Assembly (NCBI GenBank): GCA_021646415.1
Contig: SOEU01000004.1
Coordinates: 1 to 64,000 of the forward strand
DNA length: 64,000 nucleotides
Direction: 5' to 3'
Origin: Candidatus Brocadia sp.
Lineage (GTDB): Bacteria > Planctomycetota > Brocadiia > Brocadiales > Brocadiaceae
Below, in pieces: positions 1 through 8,241 of this stretch (position 1 is the stretch's first letter; each line of letters opens with the position of its first letter). A program made the translations under genes and the position numbers. The notes below the pieces were generated by a model. It was not told where the DNA came from. It saw only the letters and a list, made by a program, of their open reading frames with translations, and did not search any database.

Positions 1-38
1 AAAAAGGTTTTGAGAAGATCCCAATCTTCATTCATCAT
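1..38 (-). CDS. Start of a probable IS4-type transposase gene (cut by window edge)
   Basis: Reading leftwards from position 38 there is an ATG ATG pair preceded by a good ribosome binding site (AGGAG, nine bases upstream). The twelve visible codons read MMNEDWDLLKTF. The MNEDWD.L start resembles the beginning of IS4/ISAs1-type transposases as I remember them, but twelve residues cannot settle this. The rest lies outside the window. Confidence 0.35.
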   Translation of the reverse strand, partial: MMNEDWDLLKTF

Positions 39-271
39 GGCTTTGTTCTCCTATAAGTAGCGGGATAATTGTTATAAAAATACCATGATGAATAAAATTT
101 GTCAATAAAACAAGTTAGCGCTTATGGAGCATACCCCTGCCTGGCCGCCGCATGAGTTAACTGCATTGCCCTTTGGAAATAACCGTGGTTTGTTCCGGCA
201 ATATAAATCTTTCTTTTTCGAATGCCCGATAACCCGTGATAATATAAATAGCCAAGCCAATCCTGAGCCTG

Positions 272-308
272 AGGAGAGCTAAAGGAGAGCTAAAGGGAGA
301 GCTAAAGG
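272..308. repeat. Short tandem repeat, three copies of GGAGAGCTAAAG
   Basis: The unit GGAGAGCTAAAG occurs three times in direct succession with one extra G before the third copy. It lies between the transposase start at the left edge and the FAD oxidoreductase gene, in non-coding sequence. Confidence 0.8.
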
Positions 309-584
309 TGTCGGATCTTTCAAAATGACAATTTATTTATCCGATTTGTTCATCAATTTTTTTATCAACAATAAAGATACGTCCTCTTACGTCTTTATTT
401 TTCCCAGTGTTCTCTGCGCCCTGTTGAATTGTTACATGATTTGAATACAAGACGGTGTCTTAAAGAAGGTACACGAGTAAATCCCGGATCTTTTTAACTA
501 CTTTTGTTTAGCTCCGCTTTATTTATCAGTGCATCTTTTAAAATACCTGCAACTGTTTTTTGCACCTTCTTCTCCCTCAAAGTT

Positions 585-660
585 GAGTAGGATGGGTTAA
601 ACGAAGTGAACCCATCAGGACAATGATCTCGTTGGGTGCGCTTCGCTTTACCCAACCTGC
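585..660. repeat. REP-like dispersed repeat (GTAGGATGGGTT family)
   Basis: The left half reads GTAGGATGGGTTAAACGAAG with AACCCATC, and the right half has TTGGGTGCGCTTCGCTTTAC with CCAACC, giving imperfect inverted symmetry. Related copies are at 8508-8540, about 3694-3725 and 56958-57008. Such elements are usually non-coding; a 69-codon reading frame across it (494-703) is best explained as chance. Confidence 0.75.
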
Positions 661-699
661 AAAACTGATATACCTCCAAAGAGAAAACGCGGTTTCCTA

Positions 700-2118
700 T
701 CATTTCACATGACCGAGATTTGCACCTTGACGCAAGAGTTCTTTCTGGATATCCACTACCGGTATAGCTCGTAACGTTTTACCTCTGAGAGATGCAAACG
801 CAGCGCATACCCCTGCTGCCTGCCCCGTTGCCATAGAGGCAGGTATTATACGGTACGAAGCATGGGCTTCGTGGGTGCCCGAAATACAACGGCCGGCAAC
901 AATGATCCCCTCAACACCTTTCGGCAAAAGGCAACGCAGGGGGATATCATATGCTTCCCCCGGAGGTAGCCGTTTAAATTCCGTTCCTTTGCCTTCGGGA
1001 TTGTGCATGTCTATAGGATATGTACAGCGTGCAATAACATCAGGAAATTTGCGGGCATTCAATACATCGTTTGCCGTGAGTTGATAATCTCCCAGGATTC
1101 TTCTTGTCTCACGCACACCAATATTTACCCCACTTTGAGCAATATATGTCTTCTCAAAACCTGACACATAACGGCGTAAAAATGACGCGATCTGATGCAT
1201 CTGCCGGCGGCTTGCACATTCTGCATATGTCAAATCCCATACATCAGTACCCAGCATCTTCGTTACGCGCGTGCTGTTCACACTTACCTCTCGTTCGTGC
1301 GGAGTTGCAAAAAACAAGATATCTTCCCGTTGCAGTTCGAGTTCACCTGCATCGGTAGCCTTACGGATAAGGTCCCAAAGCCCGTGAACACCGTACCATT
1401 GGTCAGGATGTTCATTTACATATGCCTTAAAAGCCGTGCGGTCAAACTCTACCAACCGAAACATTAATGTCATAGGCTGCACCAGTCCATCTTGATCCCG
1501 CCCTATTTCATATTGGGCTCCTGCCCGAGCTGCCACGTCACCATCACCGGTACAGTCAATAACAACCTGCGCCTTAATTACTACAGGGCCGGATTTTGTC
1601 TCGAAAACAACCCCTCTCTTCCCCTGATCACCAACAATATCACTTGCGAATGCATGCAACAAAATATTTACGCCAGCTTCATCCATCATTTCTAACATAA
1701 TGAGTTTGAATATCTCAGGATCAAAGGGTACCATATGGCCTGTTTTAGGAGATGGCGGAATAGCTCCCCCCGATTTTATCAGGCGGTTGATCAGCTCCTT
1801 AAACACACCTGCTATTACAGGTTCACCCGGTCCATGGTCTGTGGGGAATAGCGTTGTGGCGGCAGGCTGTTCTTGGGTCGGATGTTCTGTATAAGTTGAT
1901 GCTAGAGGCATAACCAAAGCTGCTGTTGCATTACCACCAAGGAAACCATAACGCTCGGCCAAAATGACCTTTGCACCTGCCCTTGCAGCACCCAGAGCGG
2001 CACCCAGTCCTGCCGGACCACCACCAACGACAAGCACATCTGTCTCAGCAGCAACTATCGCAGAACGGGCTGGCAAATTGACAGAAACAGGATGCATCGG
2101 ATGGGAAAGTACAGGCAC
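700..2118 (-). CDS. FAD-dependent oxidoreductase (FAD_oxidored family)
   Basis: A 472-residue flavoprotein of the FAD_oxidored family, substrate unknown. The dinucleotide-binding motif DVLVVGGGPAGLGAALGAA lies at about residues 27-45, followed by the family's GFLGGNATAA segment. A late conserved block (GIIVAGRCISGTHEAHASYR) binds FAD. There is no signal peptide, so it is probably cytoplasmic. The start is a GTG, chosen because a GGAGGG site sits just before it and because it begins four bases after the stop of the upstream pyruvyl transferase gene. The two genes therefore very likely form one operon. The family is certain; the reaction is not. Confidence 0.9.
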   Translation of the reverse strand: MPVLSHPMHPVSVNLPARSAIVAAETDVLVVGGGPAGLGAALGAARAGAKVILAERYGFLGGNATAALVMPLASTYTEHPTQEQPAATTLFPTDHGPGEPVIAGVFKELINRLIKSGGAIPPSPKTGHMVPFDPEIFKLIMLEMMDEAGVNILLHAFASDIVGDQGKRGVVFETKSGPVVIKAQVVIDCTGDGDVAARAGAQYEIGRDQDGLVQPMTLMFRLVEFDRTAFKAYVNEHPDQWYGVHGLWDLIRKATDAGELELQREDILFFATPHEREVSVNSTRVTKMLGTDVWDLTYAECASRRQMHQIASFLRRYVSGFEKTYIAQSGVNIGVRETRRILGDYQLTANDVLNARKFPDVIARCTYPIDMHNPEGKGTEFKRLPPGEAYDIPLRCLLPKGVEGIIVAGRCISGTHEAHASYRIIPASMATGQAAGVCAAFASLRGKTLRAIPVVDIQKELLRQGANLGHVK

Positions 2119-2122
2119 CCCC

Positions 2123-3313
2123 CTACCCTCCTATAAGTAATTTATCGGATGACTTTCTTGTTAAACCTTCTTTTCGCTTCCGGCCTTCCTTCAGTAAGCG
2201 TACCAAAAAAGTATTGTTCTCAAGGGCACGCCTTTTCAGCCCTGGAAGAGCACGGTTGATTTGCCTCTGCAGCAAACGCTGCTTATCCCAGGATCGGTCT
2301 ATATAAGCTATAAGCCTGCCAGCGTTCACTAAATTGAGAGGAGGCATTATCATGTGTAATCCCTCAATAAACCCGCTAATTTTGGATGCATACGGCAGTG
2401 CAACAAAAGGTACCCCCTGGATCGCCGAGAAAATGAGAAAATGCAAACGCATACCGACTGCAAATGACAAATGCCCAATGATAGAGAGCAGTTGTCCTGA
2501 CGTATATTCACCTTTCAACACGGTGGCCCGTGATGCACGAAGCATACGAGCAACTACCGCATGGGACTGCTGCATATCCTTCACAAGCCGCTCCATAGGA
2601 ATGAATATCACATCGGCATCGAAACGATCCACCATATAATCAGCTGCATCTGCTAAAAGCGCATGATAATGATCTTCGGAGATATCCGGGGCAGCGAACC
2701 CCGGCTCACGGACAGACATGCCTATCATACAACGTTGTCCATCGAGATGCTCCCTTTTTAATGTACCGGGTGGCAGAGGCTCAGGCTTGAGAAGAAGTGC
2801 GGGGTCCGCTGTCACCACGATCTCACGACTCACTCCCACTTCCTCCAGTGCCTTCTGAGCATCCCGCTCACGAACAGTCACTATTGTTGCCCTGTTCAAA
2901 CAATCCCGCACCATTTCCCTGGTAGTTGGGTCATTCAGTGGTCCGACACCTACGGCATAGACCATTGTCGGCACGCCCTTCTCTTGCGCCAGTACTACTT
3001 CCCGTAAGTATATTTTCACCTCCGGATCGAATAAAATTCCTCCTCCACCAAGAATCATAAGATCGAGCCGTTCAATCTCAGGAAGTACCTCATCACGGGT
3101 TATGTTACGAACCGGTACCGCCCGCTCAACATGGTGCCGTCGTAAAGTATCTTCAGGATTCCGTGAAAATACGGTAATCTCCACGGGCAAAGATTGACGC
3201 AACTGAGTAATAATACTTTGCAATATTGCCTCATCACCCAAATTCAGACCACCGTAGGACCCCGATATGCCTACCTTAAAAATATTTTTTTTATTTTTAT
3301 TTTTTACTTTCAT
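2123..3313 (-). CDS. Polysaccharide pyruvyl transferase family protein (CsaB-like)
   Basis: A 396-residue protein of the polysaccharide pyruvyl transferase family. Relatives add ketal pyruvate to cell-wall or exported polysaccharide sugars. The N-terminal GISGSYGGLNLGDEAILQS and the LMILGGGGILFD block are characteristic. The C-terminal third carries the conserved GMRLHFLIFSAIQGVPFVALPY segment, a GT-B-like half with the family histidine. The tail is rich in Arg and Lys. It is the first gene of a two-gene operon with the FAD oxidoreductase. The acceptor cannot be predicted; a role in surface polymer modification is inference. Confidence 0.88.
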   Translation of the reverse strand: MKVKNKNKKNIFKVGISGSYGGLNLGDEAILQSIITQLRQSLPVEITVFSRNPEDTLRRHHVERAVPVRNITRDEVLPEIERLDLMILGGGGILFDPEVKIYLREVVLAQEKGVPTMVYAVGVGPLNDPTTREMVRDCLNRATIVTVRERDAQKALEEVGVSREIVVTADPALLLKPEPLPPGTLKREHLDGQRCMIGMSVREPGFAAPDISEDHYHALLADAADYMVDRFDADVIFIPMERLVKDMQQSHAVVARMLRASRATVLKGEYTSGQLLSIIGHLSFAVGMRLHFLIFSAIQGVPFVALPYASKISGFIEGLHMIMPPLNLVNAGRLIAYIDRSWDKQRLLQRQINRALPGLKRRALENNTFLVRLLKEGRKRKEGLTRKSSDKLLIGG

Positions 3314-3892
3314 AAGATATACCTGATAGCCGATAAGTAGTATTACTTATACTAAATCCTGCAAACAAGGCGAAGCATTATTGCAGGATTAGGCATAAAA
3401 AATGTGGAATCTCCAGGGGAATTGGGACTTGAGAACATTTTAAATGAGATTCACCTTTTCAGTGAAGAATATAACACAAAGAGACCGCAGAATACAACCG
3501 AAAATCAAGGCGGAGATGAGGGGAAGGATTAACATTACATGCAGGACTTTTACCCATCCGTGCTTGACCGAGTCAGGATGAATATTCTTTGTGCCTATTC
3601 TTGTCTGTTACTACAGCGAAGAAGAACCCATTCTTTTTGCTGGTATGGTAATCTACGATATTGCATTATTTCCTTACTATGCCAAATTAGATTGTTGGGT
3701 TTCGTTCCTCAACCCAACCTTACGAGACTGTATCGAGATTAAAGGTAAATGTATTCCTAGCATTATTGCTGTTGCTGATTTTTCAATATTGATAAAAACA
3801 CTGTATTCAGGTATATTTTGTGTCACGCTTCTACAATCGTTTACCCTCTTATTACGATTTAAAATACTTTACTTAAGAATTTCAAATCGAAT
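3314..3892. other. Intergenic stretch with a hairpin and traces of a decayed reading frame
   Basis: A 10-bp inverted repeat (AATCCTGCAA / TTGCAGGATT) lies at about 3355-3393. From about 3370 to 3532 on the + strand one frame is open and reads like a protein tail (IIAGLGIKNVESPGELGLE, then acidic residues, then TAA). It has no start codon and I do not recognise it. Near 3694-3725 is a weak copy of the GTAGGATGGGTT repeat. Nothing here is a supportable intact gene. Confidence 0.5.
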
Positions 3893-4117
3893 ATGAAATA
3901 TCAAGAAATAATAACAATTGAACCTGGGAAACGCTGCGGTAAACCGTGTATTCGTGGTATGCGCATCACGGTATATGACGTATTGTCCTATTTGGCAGCC
4001 GGTATGACCACACAAGAAATACTAAAAGATTTTCCCTACTTGACGAAGGAAGACATTCAGGCATGTTTGAGCTATGCAGCAGACCGTGAGCGTCAGTTGC
4101 TGATAACGCAGTCATGA
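3893..4117 (+). CDS. DUF433-family antitoxin
   Basis: A 74-residue DUF433 protein, a winged-helix-like family normally encoded just before a DUF5615 PIN-like toxin. Typical features are ITIEPGKRCGKPCIRGMRIT near the N-terminus, DVLSYLAAGMTTQEILKDFP in the middle and EDIQACLSYAADRE near the end. It should act as a cytoplasmic antitoxin and DNA-binding autoregulator. The stop overlaps the next ATG (ATGA), the usual arrangement for this pair, but the downstream toxin gene is broken, so this antitoxin appears to be an orphan. Confidence 0.85.
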   Translation: MKYQEIITIEPGKRCGKPCIRGMRITVYDVLSYLAAGMTTQEILKDFPYLTKEDIQACLSYAADRERQLLITQS

Positions 4118-4221
4118 AGCTCCTTTTCGATCAGAACAACAGATGCAAGAAGACACAAACGCCGGGATTCTTTTATTTCAATAAATTAAATGAATATAAA
4201 ACCCACAAGGCGGACGCCTGA
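4114..4221 (+). pseudogene. Truncated DUF5615 PIN-like toxin
   Basis: The frame begins at the ATG overlapping the DUF433 stop and reads MKLLFDQN, which is the hallmark start of DUF5615 toxins (the D is an active-site acid). After eight residues similarity ends and the frame stops after 35 codons, whereas intact members are about 110-120 residues. This is the expected partner of the upstream antitoxin, reduced to its first codons. Confidence 0.75.
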
Positions 4222-4558
4222 AAATATCCAGAGAACCGTAGGATTCAAAGGATTCAACCAGCATTCCGTGTCGGCGATTATTGCATCCACAGATCCAAGA
4301 AAATACAAGGTTCAAGGGGCATGAGGAATTTTAAAAAGAAATTTTACCACAGAGACACAGAGGCACGAGGAAAAACAGAAAAATCAATGATAAATCACAA
4401 ATCAAGGTGTGACACCACAACCATTGCCACAACCATGACTCGTAATTGAGCTTGCAAAGGGGAATTATAAGATTGTTTCTTTTTTCGCAGACTCAAATAA
4501 AATCGGTACGGTTTTATTCCATAGCTCAACTACGGATAAAATACTTAATGTTGACTAA
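4222..4558. other. Gene-poor stretch with small protein-like scraps
   Basis: No intact gene. At about 4256-4328 a frame reads FRVGDYCI, faintly like the end of a RelE toxin. At about 4439-4555 another reads VIELAKGNYKIVSFF, ending LNVD before a stop. Neither has a start or enough length to name. Together with the ABC ATPase scrap that follows they suggest a graveyard of deleted genes. Confidence 0.45.
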
Positions 4559-4783
4559 CCGTCATTAGGGCTTTTACCTAATTTTGTAAAGGCAATCTTT
4601 GAAAAGCTAATAGAGATTAATAAGAACGGAACGAACATTTTAATTGTTGAACAAAATGCTAAAAAGGCCCTCGAGATATGCCATAAAGGGTATGTCTTTA
4701 ACATCGGCACGATTGTCCTGCAGGGCAAAAAAGAAGAACTTGTCCACGAAGAAAAAATAAAACAAGTATATCTTGGAGGGTAA
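4559..4783 (+). pseudogene. 3' fragment of a branched-chain amino acid ABC transporter ATPase (LivF-like)
   Basis: The frame reads PSLGLLPNFVKAIFE, then NILIVEQNAKKALEI, and ends VKQ-like plus YLGG and a stop. This matches the last 75 or so residues of LivF-type ATPases: the segment after Walker B, the H-loop region (here VEQNAKKAL) and the conserved YLGG terminus. Walker A, the signature motif and Walker B itself are absent, and an in-frame TAA lies directly upstream. It is the remnant of a once complete gene or of a recombination junction. Confidence 0.8.
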
Positions 4784-4821
4784 AGCTTATTAATTATTAT
4801 AAAAAGATTGATTGGTTGTTA

Positions 4822-6013
4822 TTAATCTAAAGCCGATGTATTGGTACAGTCGGGCCATAAATAAAGGGAATTTTGATAGTTAAGTATAGTTCTAACAGGA
4901 CCATCTTCAGAAGCAACAAACGCAATCGAACCTGGATGATTACCAACAAATTTTATTGCAGATTTATGTCTAGTTCCATAACCAGATACAGAGATATCGA
5001 ATTTTTCAACATTTGGATTTTTTTTTGTAGGCCCTAGGAATATATTTCCTTGCCAATCATTTGAGTTCAAATGAGTACCAAAATAAAGCGGTTTAAGTTC
5101 CTCATCAATTATAAGTGCTCCGTCAATACCGGTAAGTTGTACTAACAAATCGATGTGGTCACATATATTTTGAAGTATGATTCCCTTTATTTCAGGGTCT
5201 GATTCATTAATAAGATCATAGAGGAGTTGAATTCCTGAAATAGATCTCTTAAATTTAAAACCACCCTTAATATCTTTTTCTGCAGAATCAATAGTTGATT
5301 TGGGAAGCCAGATTATTGTTCCTCCTCTTAGAAGGAGTGAAGTCTGGGTGTAAATTTCAGTTAAACAATCGCGGTACGATAACCAATATGAATTTCCAAA
5401 TCTTTTATATCCCTGATGTTTCTTGATGTACTCTAACAAATATTCAATATATATCTGAGATGCCGTAGGACCAGGATTTGATTCGTAAAACTTACCATCT
5501 TCTAATCGCCCAATGATAAAATTCCCAAAAGAAATATCTACTGAACCTGGTTTATTATTACTAACAATTAAGTACTCTGGAATAGCACTACATTGGCCAA
5601 CCTTATTAATAAGTGATAAACGGGCCCCGTAAGAGACAAATCCATTTATAATGAATTTGTTTGCGTTCTTTGAAATGACTAATGCTGTTTTTGTTTGGTC
5701 AAAAGATAAAGACAGTTTACGTAATTGTTCGGAGGTTAATTCTAAAGGTAAGTTAAATGGCAAATATAATACGCTACTGTACCTGTTAAACGTCAACGAA
5801 GCGTTGGATGTATCGGTATCTACCAACATGATACGTGTTTTAATTGCTTTTCCTTCTTCTGTCTTTAAACTTACAAAAAAAAACAATTTCAACCAGTTTA
5901 GCTAAATCCTCTTGTAGGGGTTTCTTCTTTAGCATTTCAGGACGATTGGTAAATTTGGCAGCATTTTCCCATTTATTAATAATCTCTTCATAAATACTTT
6001 GGTTAAAAAACAT
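4822..6013 (-). CDS. Diadenylate cyclase (DAC/DisA_N) domain protein with N-terminal sensor domain, frameshifted at a poly-A run
   Basis: The C-terminal part is a DAC domain: the DGA motif (D257-A259 counted from 5892) and the GTRHKSA motif (R308-H309-K310) match the two catalytic/nucleotide-binding motifs of enzymes making c-di-AMP. Canonical RHR is RHK here. The preceding ~240 residues resemble the DACNV-type sensor domain found with such cyclases. The long frame begins only at a TTG at 5892, but an upstream frame from ATG 6013 reads MFFNQSIYEEIINKW to LAKLVEIVFF and joins it exactly if one base is removed from the nine-A run (nine T on the coding strand, 5875-5883). The joined junction LVEIVFFVSLKTEEGKA looks natural. 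Either the gene is disrupted, or slippage restores it, or the base call is wrong. Confidence 0.75.
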
Positions 6014-6169
6014 TAATTAATAGCCTTAATTAAATAATAGATTATTACTGTTTTATTTTTTTATCATTTAAGGGAAAGGTGTCGAATCCTTGTTATTGAC
6101 TAGTGCCATAATGGGCAATCATTGCTATAGGCTCCTTACTCTATGCTTACTATACTCCTCTCCTTAATT

Positions 6170-6400
6170 TTACAGGCAATTCCATTCATCTGCAGTAATT
6201 TCTTTACCTATTATTTCTTCTACTTCACGTATCATCATTCGAAGCTGAGGAATAGAGTATTCAGAATTAGATGGAATTGACAGACGATGCCGTTTATAAA
6301 CCATAAACTGATGTCTTGTTCCAGAAAATGGCCCATCAAAACCAAGTATTCGTAACCGACAAATGAAATCCCGACGTTTACACGGAATCCATCGGCTCAC
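6170..6400 (-). CDS. hicA: HicA-family mRNA interferase toxin
   Basis: A 76-residue HicA-type toxin, a small dsRBD-fold RNase that cleaves mRNA. The pattern ending in a glycine-rich turn and catalytic histidine (GPFSGTRHQFMVY, H31 or so) and the following RLSIPSNSEYSIPQLRMMIR block are typical. It overlaps the 3' end of the upstream hicB gene by 23 bases and should be translated with it. Antitoxin-first order is common. The frame is intact. Confidence 0.82.
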   Translation of the reverse strand: MSRWIPCKRRDFICRLRILGFDGPFSGTRHQFMVYKRHRLSIPSNSEYSIPQLRMMIREVEEIIGKEITADEWNCL

Positions 6401-6653
6401 TCGTTGGCTCCCTATTTAAATCAATCTCTCCAATTACAGGTAGAGAATGTCCCAGTTTTAATCCTAACAGAATCCAATCTTCGAGTGTTGAACGTAGTTC
6501 ATTTTCACACTCTCTTAAAGTATTTCCAAAGGCTATAACTCCTTTACAAATCGGAATTTTTCCGGCAAATGTACCGTCTTCAAGCTTGTCATAAAGGGCC
6601 TGTGCCATAGCATGTTCCACATATTCGCTCAGGACATATCGTATTGCAGGCAT
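6378..6653 (-). CDS. hicB: HicB-family antitoxin
   Basis: A 91-residue HicB-like protein with the partial RNase H fold: DGTFAGKIPICKGVIAFGNT then CENELRSTLEDWILLGLKLG. It lacks an obvious C-terminal DNA-binding domain, as in short HicB members. It precedes and overlaps hicA; together they form a type II toxin-antitoxin module. The proline/glycine-rich end (LPVIGEIDLN) is typical. Confidence 0.82.
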   Translation of the reverse strand: MPAIRYVLSEYVEHAMAQALYDKLEDGTFAGKIPICKGVIAFGNTLRECENELRSTLEDWILLGLKLGHSLPVIGEIDLNREPTSEPMDSV

Positions 6654-6812
6654 ATTTAGCCCTACTGAATAAGTACCAACAATATTAAAGGATTAAATCT
6701 AAGAAAGGGGAGCTCTGGTGTTATTTTTCTATCATTTTAGACCTTTTGAATATGCAAGTCAACATGTTTAGTTCTTTACGTTAACCGCGGTGAATCCATC
6801 GGCATAATGGTC

Positions 6813-7058
6813 TTCCTGATAGAGAAACAAAAGAGAGCTTAATGCCTGATTCTACGTGGGAAGCAGACACCTTTCCTCAACAGCAAGATGAGAAAGGAAT
6901 TTACTGACTTCATTTTGTCCCATGTGTAATGGATGCTGTTTTTCGTGAAAAAGGATAAATCGTTTAATCAAATGAACAGAAGCTTCTTCGGTTCTCATTC
7001 TGTAGTGTTTTACCCGAATCGCATCACGCACCTGATCAAAGATTTTAGGTTTGTCCAT
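6813..7058 (-). pseudogene. intI: 5' remnant of an integron integrase (intI) with an amber stop
   Basis: The first 68 codons (KPKIFDQVRDAIRVKHYRMR, then LIKRFILFHEKQHP and FLSHLAVEE) are the N-terminal SAM-like core-binding domain of integron integrases. A TAG at 6852-6854 replaces what should be Gln in the T-Q-N-Q motif; beyond it the same frame continues NQALSSLLFLYQE, again matching IntI, until about 6813 where similarity ends. The catalytic domain is absent. It is transcribed away from the cassette gene at 7180, the standard integron layout. Confidence 0.85.
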
Positions 7059-7121
7059 AAATTTCTCTCTTTTTAAGTAATTTTTTACTTCTAACAGATG
7101 AGTTTTTCACTCATTAAAAAC

Positions 7122-7150
7122 TTGACATTGTTTTGCCAATTATTTAATAT
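7122..7150 (+). promoter_or_regulatory. Strong sigma-70 type promoter facing the cassette gene
   Basis: Consensus -35 TTGACA (7122-7127), a 17-base spacer and -10 TAATAT (7145-7150). It lies between the divergent intI remnant and the cassette gene, where a cassette promoter (Pc) is expected. Confidence 0.75.
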
Positions 7151-7179
7151 TTTGGTAAATAGTCTACAAACTTTATTAT

Positions 7180-8241
7180 ATGCCAAAATGGCCGTATAAT
7201 AAGTCACTTGCAAACGTATTATATGTACTAATAGCCGTAATAAGATGGCTATTAGTACGGATACTTAGTATTAGGACTGAAGACTTGGTAGTCGGACGCT
7301 TGCTAAACGACGTGGTTCATGGATCTGGCTTGCGCGCCTGGATATGGAGAGCCTTGAGCGCCCTTGGGCTCGCTGGCATTACCTATCTCATTTGGGTTTC
7401 CTTCAATTGGCCGCTGACACAGAATGTCGTTGGCGGGCTCTGTGCTAGCCTTGTTGGCATCGGCATTTTGTGGCTTTGGAGGGAGTATCGTGCTTACAGT
7501 CCCATCTTTCAGTTTTGGAACGAGGTATTCCCCGAGGTCCCGCCAAAGCCATTGGAGATTGTGCTTGGGTATCGGGTGAAAAAAGATGAACAGCGCGACA
7601 TGGGGTACGGACAGGCGATGTCTCTGCCATTGATCGCGCAGACGCTCCGTGCTTTGGGTGTGGACTGGGCGGATGCACCTGTGAAATACAGCGACCAGTC
7701 TGTGCGTGCTGATGTAAACTCCGTGATTATCGGAGGGCCCGTAACAAATCAGCACACAAAGGCGATGCAGAGCAGCCTTAGCCTGCCCTACTGCTTCAGT
7801 GACATCACCGACAGCGCCCCAACACGGAGGCTGAGTTCTACTCATCACCAAACCGAGTATGTTGCCAGTATTGCCGAAAACAAAGACTGTGCAATGATCG
7901 TTGTATGGCAGCGGACCACCACATCTAGGCACATGTTTATCGCTGGGGGCAAGCGCCTTGGTGTGCTAGCGGCTACACAACTAGTTTGCCAGCCCTCAAA
8001 CCTGAGGTTGCTGCTCCAGAAAAAAGGAAAGATCGAAGGGTCCTTCCAGGTTGTTCTGGGTGCCACAGTGGATTTCGCCCATGAAAAAGTTCTTGCCATA
8101 GATGTTGACACGCTAAAGATACTGCCCGTTGGCTGCCCATCTGGCGTCGCGCTTAACAACGGTTTGAAGGTGACGAGCCGGCTGGCCGCGATGGCGCAGA
8201 CGAACGACCAAATGTGTCTAGGGCAAGGCCAGCGCGTCTAA
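7180..8241 (+). CDS. Putative integron cassette membrane protein of unknown function
   Basis: A 353-residue protein not recognised by name. Residues 1-30 and about 55-95 are hydrophobic (two to four membrane segments), followed by a soluble domain. That domain contains SVIIGGPVTNQHTKAM (about residues 183-198) and later a segment around EYVASIAENKDCAMIVVWQ and AGGKRLGVLAAT; a GGP..N..T motif followed by a G-rich strand suggests a nucleotide- or sugar-binding fold, but this is a guess. From about 7290 on, GC content is clearly above the AT-rich flank, consistent with arrival as a cassette. The stop codon lies inside an attC-like site. The start is uncertain: the first 35 codons are AT-rich, and a start near 7319 is possible. 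Confidence 0.6.
   Translation: MPKWPYNKSLANVLYVLIAVIRWLLVRILSIRTEDLVVGRLLNDVVHGSGLRAWIWRALSALGLAGITYLIWVSFNWPLTQNVVGGLCASLVGIGILWLWREYRAYSPIFQFWNEVFPEVPPKPLEIVLGYRVKKDEQRDMGYGQAMSLPLIAQTLRALGVDWADAPVKYSDQSVRADVNSVIIGGPVTNQHTKAMQSSLSLPYCFSDITDSAPTRRLSSTHHQTEYVASIAENKDCAMIVVWQRTTTSRHMFIAGGKRLGVLAATQLVCQPSNLRLLLQKKGKIEGSFQVVLGATVDFAHEKVLAIDVDTLKILPVGCPSGVALNNGLKVTSRLAAMAQTNDQMCLGQGQRV
7225..7258. repeat. Perfect 12-bp inverted repeat inside the 5' end of the cassette gene
   Basis: GTACTAATAGCC (7225-7236) and GGCTATTAGTAC (7247-7258) are exact reverse complements around a 10-base loop. It sits just before the point where base composition changes, so it may mark a junction or regulate expression. 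Confidence 0.8.

Larger units (their letters stand above)
39..699. other. Non-coding stretch: possible IS end, tandem repeat and a dispersed palindrome
   Basis: No convincing gene was found in these 660 bases. They hold a three-copy tandem repeat (272-308) and a dispersed repeat (585-660), both listed separately. Positions 60-300 may be the outer end of the element whose transposase begins at the left edge, but no terminal inverted repeat could be matched because the other end is not visible. Confidence 0.5.

Noticed and set aside
494-703. 69-codon minus-strand frame
   Set aside because: It runs through a dispersed GTAGGATGGGTT repeat, has no ribosome site and its residues do not resemble a protein family.
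3893-4221. Functional DUF433/DUF5615 toxin-antitoxin pair
   Set aside because: The toxin frame ends after 35 codons, only eight of which match the family.
4256-4328. RelE-like scrap (FRVGDYCI)
   Set aside because: Only eight or so residues look familiar; too short to call even as a pseudogene.
6075-6095. GGTGTCGAATCC sequence similar to GGTGTCGGATC at 307-317, as a shared transposon end
   Set aside because: Only about a dozen bases match, with no inverted partner or target duplication.
7059-7300. attI site of the integron remnant
   Set aside because: I looked for GTTRRRY on either strand between intI and the cassette and found no clear match, so no attI is claimed.
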